From a bacterium UBP2_UBA4780 (GTDB taxonomy: Bacteria; Edwardsbacteria; AC1; EtOH8): a stretch of DNA of 13,549 nt. The stretch covers positions 1-13,549 of the forward strand of contig DHHE01000164.1 in assembly GCA_002403115.1 (NCBI GenBank), written 5' to 3'. The notes below the pieces were generated by a model that saw only the letters and a list, made by a program, of their open reading frames with translations, did not search any database and was not told the DNA's origin. The translations under genes were made by a program, and so were the position numbers. Shown one piece after another: positions 7,383 to 12,196 of this stretch (its first letter is position 1; each line of letters begins with the position of its first letter).

Positions 7383-8558
7383 TCACTCCCCCTCCTCCGG
7401 CTCCCACTTGTACGCCTTCGGCACCTTCCCCTGCTGCAGCTCCCCCAGCTGCTTCAGCAGTTTCTTCTCATCAGCGGAGAGCTTGTTCGGCACCCAGACC
7501 TCCACCTTGACCAGCTGGTCGCCGCTGCCGCCTGAGTTGACGTGGGGCAGGCCCTTGCCCCGCAGCCGGAACACCTTGCCGGATCGGGTGCCGGAGGGGA
7601 TGGTGAGCTCGGCCGTTCCCTGGAGCAGCGGCACCGGCACCTTGCCGCCCTGGGCCGCGGTCGAGAAGCTGAGGGGCAGCGTTAACAGAAGGTCGTCCCC
7701 GTGACGGGCTAAAAGCTGGTGCTCCCTTTCCTCGATGTAGACCACGATGTCCCCGGCCGGCCCGCCGCGCGGCCCGAGGTTGCCCTGGCCCCGCATGGGA
7801 ATGTAGTTGCCCTTGGCCGCGCCGGCCGGCACCCGCACCCTGATGTTGGCCTCCTTCTTGACCCGGCCCTGGCCGCCGCAGCCCTTGCATGGGTTGGAGA
7901 CGATCTTGCCCTCGCCCTGGCACTCCGGACACACCCCCACGTTTATGAATTGGCCGAACATTGAGCGCTGCACCTGGCGCACCTCGCCCGAGCCCCGGCA
8001 GCTGGGGCAGTCGCGGATGTCGGCCCCGGACTTGGCCCCGGAGCCGTGGCACTCGGGACAGGCCTCGTACCTCTTCAATTGGATGGTCTTCTCAACCCCG
8101 GCGGCCAGCTCCTCCAGCGTCAGGGGCAGGCGGATCTGCAGGTCGCCGCCCCGGTTGGCCTGGCCCCGGCCGCGCCCCCGCCCCATGCCGCCGCCGGTTC
8201 CGCCGAACAGCATGTCGAAGATGGAGCCGCCGCCCCCGCCGCCGAAGAACTGGCCGAATATGTCCTGGATGTCCTCGGCGTGGGTGAAGTCTCTGCGGAA
8301 GTCGAAGCCGCCGGCCCCGAAGGACGGGTCGACGCCGGCGTGGCCGAACCGGTCGTATTTGGCCCGCTTGTCCTTGTCCATCAGGACCTCGTAGGCCTCG
8401 GAGATCTCCTTGAACTTCTCCTCGGCCGCGGCCGGGTTGTCCCGGTTCATGTCCGGGTGGAACTTCTTGGCCAGGGACCGGTAGGCCTGCTTGACCTGGC
8501 TGTCGTCGGCGCTCTTGGGGACGCCCAGGACCTCGTAGTAGTCTCGCTTGGTGGCCAT
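7383..8558 (-). CDS. dnaJ: Chaperone protein DnaJ (Hsp40)
   Basis: This is a full-length 391-residue type I DnaJ. The J domain (1-70) holds the HPD motif at 34-36, which stimulates the DnaK ATPase. A Gly/Phe-rich linker (about 72-137) contains runs of Gly and an unusual GRGRGRG stretch. Four CxxCxGxG zinc repeats follow at 167-174, 184-191, 210-217 and 224-231. The C-terminal substrate-binding domains end at PEEGE. The chosen start is the ATG at 8558 (MATKRDYYEVLGV); a TTG six bases upstream is possible but unsupported. No good ribosome-binding site precedes it. hepT ends 19 nt upstream, so translation may depend on coupling. DnaJ delivers unfolded protein to DnaK, which lies about 3.6 kb upstream. 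The first ~18 codons recur twice upstream. Confidence 0.97.
   Translation of the reverse strand: MATKRDYYEVLGVPKSADDSQVKQAYRSLAKKFHPDMNRDNPAAAEEKFKEISEAYEVLMDKDKRAKYDRFGHAGVDPSFGAGGFDFRRDFTHAEDIQDIFGQFFGGGGGGSIFDMLFGGTGGGMGRGRGRGQANRGGDLQIRLPLTLEELAAGVEKTIQLKRYEACPECHGSGAKSGADIRDCPSCRGSGEVRQVQRSMFGQFINVGVCPECQGEGKIVSNPCKGCGGQGRVKKEANIRVRVPAGAAKGNYIPMRGQGNLGPRGGPAGDIVVYIEEREHQLLARHGDDLLLTLPLSFSTAAQGGKVPVPLLQGTAELTIPSGTRSGKVFRLRGKGLPHVNSGGSGDQLVKVEVWVPNKLSADEKKLLKQLGELQQGKVPKAYKWEPEEGE
8504..8543 (-). repeat. dnaJ 5' repeat, copy 1 (inside intact dnaJ)
   Basis: This 40-base block codes for dnaJ residues 6-18 and is identical to 9243-9282. The third copy (10504-10539) matches its inner 36 bases with two differences. 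All three are in the same orientation. Outside the block, beyond codon 19 and upstream of the ATG, the three copies do not resemble each other. Confidence 0.9.
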
Positions 8559-8577
8559 CGCCAAAAATTCGGAGGCT

Positions 8578-8913
8578 CTAAAGGTTTATTGCTTCGATGT
8601 CCCGCTTCAAGGCAGGCAAGTGGTTGACCACTACGTCCCAGACCACCTCGCTGCTGACCACATCGTATCCGTGGGCCAGGACGTTGCGGAACCCGGCGAT
8701 CTTTTCGCATCCCGAAATCAGGGCCGCAATTTCCGGAAACTCGGAACGCAGCCGCCGTATCGCCTCGCCCGCTATCTCCAACTTCCTCTCTGCCGCCGCC
8801 TGCAGCATCCGATCGTTCATGAAATCCTGGCGTCCTCGGCCCCGGGGGAATTCCTCGACATCGGAGATGGCGGACCTGATGTCGTACAGGATCGTCTCCG
8901 GCCTACGCGGCAT
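8578..8913 (-). CDS. hepT: HepT-like HEPN ribonuclease toxin (DUF86)
   Basis: This 111-residue helical protein has the HepT active-site motif RX4HXY: R76, H81 and Y83 in RNVLAHGYD. HEPN toxins of this family cleave RNA as dimers. In the characterised MntA-HepT pair, the MNT partner adds AMP to the tyrosine of this motif and silences the toxin. The start overlaps the end of mntA by 11 nt, with AAGGAG about eight bases before the ATG, so the two are translationally coupled. It ends 19 nt before dnaJ. All catalytic residues are present, so it could be active; whether it acts as a toxin here is inferred from family and pairing. Confidence 0.92.
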   Translation of the reverse strand: MPRRPETILYDIRSAISDVEEFPRGRGRQDFMNDRMLQAAAERKLEIAGEAIRRLRSEFPEIAALISGCEKIAGFRNVLAHGYDVVSSEVVWDVVVNHLPALKRDIEAINL

Positions 8914-9199
8914 AGACCAGCTCCTTGGTATTGTCTATTTCCTCTTTAAGAAAAGGATTGCGGATGGCGTCGTATATCAGCAGGTCCACCTGGCGATCGA
9001 AAAGCTTTTCCAGCCCGAGCTTGAGATTCATGAAGCGTTCGAAATAATCGCCGCTGCCCGCTCGGAAGTCAATGACCATGTCTATGTCGCTGTCCTGGTT
9101 TAATGTGCCTGCGGCCGCTGAGCCGATGAGGTGGCAGGTTTGGATGCCGTTCTGGCGGCAAAGCTCGTTTATTTGTCCCTTGTAACTCTCGATATTCAT
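8903..9199 (-). CDS. mntA: MntA-like minimal nucleotidyltransferase antitoxin
   Basis: From the ATG at 9199 this gives 98 residues (MNIESYKGQI). The nucleotidyltransferase motif GSX10DXD is present, with G26, S27, D38 and D40 in IGSAAAGTLNQDSDIDMVID. Further acidic residues in QVDLLIYD complete the small MNT fold. Family members paired with HepT transfer AMP to the toxin's tyrosine. An alternative ATG at 9226 would add nine residues (MHDKAGITG), but would place the start inside the preceding dnaJ-like fragment. The 9199 start has the typical family spacing and lies 5 nt after that fragment's stop. Neither start has a strong ribosome-binding site, so coupling to the fragment is plausible. Confidence 0.9.
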   Translation of the reverse strand: MNIESYKGQINELCRQNGIQTCHLIGSAAAGTLNQDSDIDMVIDFRAGSGDYFERFMNLKLGLEKLFDRQVDLLIYDAIRNPFLKEEIDNTKELVYAA

Positions 9200-9204
9200 G
9201 CCCG

Positions 9205-9300
9205 TTATTCCCGCTTTATCATGCATATTGTTTTCTGATCCGCGTCGGCGCTCTTGGGGACGCCCAGGACCTCGTAGTAGTCGCGCTTGGCGGAAGGCAT
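9205..9300 (-). pseudogene. Truncated dnaJ 5' fragment 2 (31-codon ORF ahead of mntA)
   Basis: The ORF begins ATG CCT TCC and reads MPSAKRDYYEVLGVPKSAD, matching the DnaJ N-terminus MATKRDYYEVLGVPKSAD. It then leaves the DnaJ sequence and runs on as ADQKTICMIKRE to a TAA at 9207-9205. The stop lies 5 nt before the mntA ATG. The block 9243-9282 is identical to the intact gene. Codons 1-4 are closer to fragment 3 than to intact dnaJ. The HPD motif is missing, so it cannot be a working J protein. It is either a recombination scar or a short leader cistron that feeds ribosomes to mntA. Confidence 0.85.
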
Positions 9301-9316
9301 TGCTTAAAACGAATGT

Positions 9317-9462
9317 GAACCTCTATTTATTGTCTTTTTTCACCGCAGAGACCGCAGAGATAATTTCTAATCGAGGCAAATTCGCTAAAATCAATGAATT
9401 CCCTGCTTGGGTCTTCTTCGCGTTCTTTGCGGTTGAGTCTAAAAGTGAATTTTTAGAGGTTC
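9317..9462. repeat. 146 bp MITE-like inverted-repeat element
   Basis: The ends are perfect 9-bp inverted repeats, GAACCTCTA (9317-9325) and TAGAGGTTC (9454-9462). Sub-terminal arms also mirror each other: CACCGCAGAGACCGCAGAGA (9341-9360) against the reverse complement of TTCGCGTTCTTTGCGGTTG (9417-9435). The interior is AT-rich and has no coding potential I trust. The CCGCAGAG/CTTTGCGG wording recalls an intergenic repeat seen in many environmental genomes. It fills most of the 330 nt without an intact gene between 9301 and 9630; the rest holds the CMD relic at 9512-9556 and otherwise nothing recognisable. Confidence 0.6.
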
Positions 9463-9511
9463 CCGAATGTGAAAGTATTTGGTTTACTTGATTGTCGTCT
9501 TGTTTTAACGT

Positions 9512-9556
9512 TTAGGCGGATTCCTTGAGCCCCTGCTAGGCCGCGTAGACCGACCC
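9512..9556 (-). pseudogene. Relic of the 3' end of a second carboxymuconolactone-decarboxylase-like gene
   Basis: Read on the minus strand the 45 bases encode GSVYAA-stop-QGLKESA-stop, against GSVYVASQGLRDLP-stop at the end of the intact gene at 11700. By hand alignment 35 of 45 bases match without gaps, including both stop codons' frame. A TAG replaces one codon of the tail. Upstream of this stretch the similarity ends, so only the last ~14 codons survive. It lies between the NYN gene and dnaJ fragment 2. Confidence 0.7.
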
Positions 9557-9630
9557 CAACGATTCGAAAACAAGGCGCTGAAGTCTTGATCGGGACAGGG
9601 CTCCGGCCAGGTGACTTACGACACGGCCTT

Positions 9631-10458
9631 TCAACCGCCCCGTCCGTTCCCTTCCGCCATTCTGGCCGCCGCCCGGTCCCCCCATCTGAATTCCCTGACG
9701 TTGGCCGCCTTGGGCTTGCCGCCCGGCCCCTCTGTCAGGTCGAACTCGATTATGGTGCCCCGGCTTTTTAACCCGGCAAATTGATCGTTTGCGATCGGCT
9801 GCCCGTCCGGCCCCTGGAAATCCGCGATGTGGCAGAAAATGTCATAACGGATGTCGCCCGGGCCCAGCCCGGTTCGCACCGACAGAAAGCCGTAGCCTTT
9901 CTCCTCGTTGACCGATACCATCACCCCCCTCTTCCGGTTTCCGGCGGCCTCGTCGCCGGGCAGCAGGCCGGGCACCAGAAAACCGTCATGGTGGTTGTCC
10001 ACCTCGTGCTTTAAAAGCGTGCTGGCGTTCGCGAACGACAGAAGGTCCACCCTCTTGCCCCGGTCCTGAAGGGCCCTCACCAGCCGGATGAAGTCGCCGT
10101 CGCCGGTGCCCAAAAGGACGTAGTCCAGGTTGTCCGACTGCAGCAGGGCGTCCACCGCCAGGTCCAGGTCCGAGTCTGCTTTGACCACCATTTCACCGTC
10201 GGCATTATGGTAACGCCTGACCGGCTTCAGCGTCAGGTGATATCCGTTCCGCCGTATGGCGTTGCGGTATTCCCTGCGCCTTTGGTGCATACCCGGCTCG
10301 CGCGACTCGCGCTCCTCGTCTATGGCCATGTAGGCGTTGGCCCGCAGAACCGTGGCGCCCTGGGACGCCGCCAGGTCCTTGATGACCTCGTAGCGGATGC
10401 CCCAGCCGCCGTTGCGGGTCAGGTTTTCGATGTCCAGGAAGATGCCGGCTTTGAGCAT
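9631..10458 (-). CDS. NYN-domain ribonuclease fused to a cold-shock-like domain
   Basis: The protein has 275 residues. Residues 1-160 form a NYN (PIN-like, LabA/DUF88 type) fold. Its acidic metal site is visible as D9 and N12 in FLDIENL, D95/D97/D99 in KADSDLDLAVD and D120/D122 in GTGDGDF. This arrangement is typical of metal-dependent RNA nucleases. Residues about 177-258 resemble a cold-shock/OB domain: RGVMVSVNEEKGYGFLSV corresponds to the RNP1-like KGFGFI strand and DIFCHIADF to the RNP2-like DVFVH strand. It should therefore bind single-stranded RNA and probably cut it; the target is unknown. AAAGGGG lies six bases before the ATG. The ATG directly abuts the TGA of dnaJ fragment 3, so the two are coupled. 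The gene sits between dnaK and dnaJ, next to a second RNase module. Confidence 0.88.
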   Translation of the reverse strand: MLKAGIFLDIENLTRNGGWGIRYEVIKDLAASQGATVLRANAYMAIDEERESREPGMHQRRREYRNAIRRNGYHLTLKPVRRYHNADGEMVVKADSDLDLAVDALLQSDNLDYVLLGTGDGDFIRLVRALQDRGKRVDLLSFANASTLLKHEVDNHHDGFLVPGLLPGDEAAGNRKRGVMVSVNEEKGYGFLSVRTGLGPGDIRYDIFCHIADFQGPDGQPIANDQFAGLKSRGTIIEFDLTEGPGGKPKAANVREFRWGDRAAARMAEGNGRGG

Positions 10459-10557
10459 TCAAAACCCCTTTACGTTAATAATCGGATATCTCCGTCCGTG
10501 GCTGGCGCCCTTGGGGACGCCCAGCACCTCGTAGTAGTCGCGCTTTGTTGACGGCAT
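10459..10557 (-). pseudogene. Truncated dnaJ 5' fragment 3 (32-codon ORF abutting the NYN gene)
   Basis: The ORF reads MPSTKRDYYEVLGVPKGA, a DnaJ N-terminus, then SHGRRYPIINVKGF and a TGA. That TGA is immediately followed by the ATG of the NYN gene with no gap. From 10504 to 10557 it matches fragment 2 (9247-9300) at 48 of 54 bases without indels. Several differences are silent, as if both copies once evolved as coding DNA. There is no HPD motif. The ATG lies 10 nt after the lipoprotein gene's stop and has no clear ribosome-binding site. Confidence 0.85.
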
Positions 10558-10567
10558 TCTTGTTGTA

Positions 10568-11155
10568 CTAAGGAGCGTAAATACAAACCATTTTTTTTAT
10601 TTTGGGATAATATGCCCATGCACCAGGATCTTCTTCTCCATGGCCTGCGAAAAAAGAATATAAGATTATCGGTTTATCTTTATAATATGACCATACAGAA
10701 TCAGTATGAGTTAGTTCCATGCCCTTATGCTTGATTGTATCTCGCTTATATAAAGTATCGCTCCAAAACTCAATATTCCGTACTAAATAATAATATTTCT
10801 TTTGGCCCAAATATGTTGTTTCTGGTGCTTGGGGTAAAAATCCAAAGTCATAGAACAAAGTATCTCTTATAACATCGAATAAATTTGGATCGGCGGCGTA
10901 TACTGTATCCTTCTTATGCAAGATAAAAAAAGTCCATTCCACGGGCTTCTTCCAATTCTTTACTTTCAAGTTGTAGTATATCGTTGCCCACTCATCATCC
11001 ATGGTCAAAGGTATCTTCTTTGTGATGACAGTATCCAAGATTAATCCTGGAGATTGATACGATTGCAACACCTGTTTTTCTTCTGTCCGCTGGCTGCAAC
11101 CAATTCCGCCCAGCATCGCCGACAGGAAAACGATAATTGTTAAGTCAGCTTTCAT
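10568..11155 (-). CDS. Putative lipoprotein of unknown function, AT-rich
   Basis: The protein has 195 residues. A short basic start and hydrophobic stretch end in MLGGIGC-S, suggesting lipidation at C20, although Gly at -3 is not the usual Leu. The mature part is rich in Tyr, Trp, Lys and Asp, with repeated DTxY/DTL segments (DTVYAAD, DTLFYDF, SDTLYKRDT), and is probably beta-rich. I recognise no family. Base composition is visibly AT-rich with A/T-ending codons, unlike every neighbour, which suggests recent acquisition. GAGAGG before the ATG overlaps the isochorismatase stop region (11 nt gap), so it is read with that gene. C20 is followed by the Ser-Gln and charged linker usual for exported lipoproteins. 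Function cannot be assigned. Confidence 0.75.
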   Translation of the reverse strand: MKADLTIIVFLSAMLGGIGCSQRTEEKQVLQSYQSPGLILDTVITKKIPLTMDDEWATIYYNLKVKNWKKPVEWTFFILHKKDTVYAADPNLFDVIRDTLFYDFGFLPQAPETTYLGQKKYYYLVRNIEFWSDTLYKRDTIKHKGMELTHTDSVWSYYKDKPIILYSFFAGHGEEDPGAWAYYPKIKKMVCIYAP

Positions 11156-11166
11156 ATGATGGCCTC

Positions 11167-11661
11167 TCAGTCCAGCAGCGCCTCCAGGGCGCCCAGGGAG
11201 ACGGTCTCGGAGATCTCCTCGACGAACTTAATCCGCTCCGGCTTGAAGCTGGCGGTGGCGTCGCGCAGCAGGATAGTCTTGAACCCCAGGTCCTTGGCCC
11301 CACGGCAGGTGGAGAGCACGCAGAACTCCGAGCAGAATCCGGTGATGACCACGGTGTCGACGCCCATGTCCCTCAGCTTCCCGTCGAGGCCGGTGCCGGC
11401 GAAGGCGCTGCCCCGTTCCTTGTCCACCTTCAGGTCCCCGGGCTCCAGTTTGATGTCCGGATGCGTTTGGTAACCCTTCGCCCCGGGCACGAACCCCTCG
11501 GCCTTGTCGGTGTGCCTTACATCAATGACCGGATAGCCCTTGGCGCGGAACAGGGCGATGGCCCGGTTGATCCACCAGGCGGCCGACATGAAGGAGTCCC
11601 TGGCCCCGGGGATGCCGAGGTAGTGCTCCTGCATGTCGATGACTAGAAGTGCGGGCTTCAT
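11167..11661 (-). CDS. Isochorismatase-family cysteine hydrolase
   Basis: The protein has 164 residues. It carries the family's catalytic triad: D9 in LLVIDMQ, K81 in DKERGSAF, and C114 in GFCSEFCVLST; the preceding Gly-Phe forms the non-proline turn. Relatives hydrolyse small amides or ethers (nicotinamide, N-carbamoyl compounds, isochorismate). HTDKAEGFVPGAKGY and the short length fit the nicotinamidase-like branch, but the substrate cannot be told. The ATG at 11661 is chosen because MKPALLVIDMQ is the standard N-terminus. A longer reading frame upstream would overlap the CMD gene and has no domain. It follows the CMD gene by 38 nt and is probably cotranscribed with it. The ribosome-binding site is weak. 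Confidence 0.9.
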   Translation of the reverse strand: MKPALLVIDMQEHYLGIPGARDSFMSAAWWINRAIALFRAKGYPVIDVRHTDKAEGFVPGAKGYQTHPDIKLEPGDLKVDKERGSAFAGTGLDGKLRDMGVDTVVITGFCSEFCVLSTCRGAKDLGFKTILLRDATASFKPERIKFVEEISETVSLGALEALLD

Positions 11662-11699
11662 GGTTGGCACTTTTCTGATCTGGAGTTGAGAATTGGGAC

Positions 11700-11996
11700 T
11701 TAGGGGAGGTCCCTGAGCCCCTGGGAGGCCACGTACACCGAGCCCACGCCCGAAAGATGATACGCCACCCGCACTGCCTCGGCGATCTCGGCATCGGTGG
11801 CCCCGGCCGCCCTGGCCTGCCCCGCCAGGGCCCGGACGCCATTGACCGCCCCGTGGGCGGCGTCGAACGCCATGGCCATCAGCAGCTTGGTCTTCCTGGG
11901 CAGGGCGCCGTCGGCGTAGACAAGCTGGTCGGCGGCCTTGAGGTGCTCCATGAGCTTGGGGTCCAGCTTCTGCATGGCGGCCAGCGGGTGCTCCAT
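11700..11996 (-). CDS. Carboxymuconolactone decarboxylase (CMD/AhpD-like) family protein
   Basis: The 98-residue, all-helical protein has the CMD layout: LPRKTKLLMAMAFDAAHGAVNGVRALAGQARAAGATDAEIAEAV. GAT-x-x-E-I-x-E-A and the helix His (HGAV) are conserved. The CxxC pair that makes AhpD a peroxidase partner is absent, so a redox role is unlikely; the family also includes decarboxylases and many uncharacterised members. The ATG at 11996 is preceded by GAGGAG at six bases. An in-frame upstream ATG at 12041 would add a hydrophobic MLCCLKLF segment without support. The last ~14 codons recur as a relic at 9512-9556. It lies 38 nt before the isochorismatase gene. Confidence 0.87.
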   Translation of the reverse strand: MEHPLAAMQKLDPKLMEHLKAADQLVYADGALPRKTKLLMAMAFDAAHGAVNGVRALAGQARAAGATDAEIAEAVRVAYHLSGVGSVYVASQGLRDLP

Positions 11997-12091
11997 CTCG
12001 ATCTCCTCGCTGTTTAAAAATAGTTTTAAGCAACACAACAAGGGGAGAAGACGCCAGCTTTTTTCAAAGCCTCCTCCCCGTCGCCGTGAAT

Positions 12092-12126
12092 ATCATGGGC
12101 CGCCCAATTCTCGGGCGACCCATGAT
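12092..12126 (-). terminator. Strong hairpin downstream of dnaK
   Basis: ATCATGGGCCGCCC (12092-12105) and GGGCGACCCATGAT (12113-12126) pair over 14 positions around a 7-nt loop. The single mismatch becomes a G-U pair in the minus-strand transcript. It lies 70 nt after the dnaK stop and ahead of the CMD gene. No U-run follows on either strand, so termination is uncertain; it may instead protect the dnaK mRNA 3' end or be a repeat element. Confidence 0.45.
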
Positions 12127-12167
12127 CCTTTCAGAATATTATGTTGTGCCTCGGATATGTTCCGGGG

Positions 12168-12190
12168 AAATCCGTGGGGATCCGTGGCGA
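12168..12190. repeat. Tandem ATCCGTGG intergenic word next to dnaK stop
   Basis: AAATCCGTGGGGATCCGTGGC holds two ATCCGTGG words ten bases apart, ending 6-9 nt from the dnaK stop codon. A related TTCCGGGG precedes it. It is a short repeat-like sequence of the same style as those near mutS2 and in the dnaJ-rsmE spacer. Confidence 0.5.
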
Positions 12191-12196
12191 AAGGAG

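Noticed and set aside
8559..8577. CIRCE/HrcA operator or heat-shock promoter ahead of dnaJ
   Set aside because: No TTAGCACTC-N9-GAGTGCTAA inverted repeat is visible here or in the dnaK-dnaJ interval; the gap after hepT is only 19 nt.
9200..9226. Longer MntA starting at the upstream ATG (9226)
   Set aside because: It adds nine residues without family support and lies inside the dnaJ fragment ORF; the 9199 start sits just after that ORF's stop.
9341..9435. CRISPR array or tRNA in the 330-nt stretch without an intact gene
   Set aside because: The repeated words are inverted rather than regularly spaced direct repeats, and no cloverleaf can be drawn.
8504..10557. Classical integrative element with att sites
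   Set aside because: The repeats look like att-style gene-end duplications, but no integrase, recombinase or excision gene is in the window, so I keep only the weaker insertion/recombination reading.
11662..12036. N-terminal extension of the isochorismatase frame over the CMD gene
   Set aside because: The extension is out of frame with a good CMD gene, is Gly/Arg-rich with no domain, and the family N-terminus begins at 11661.
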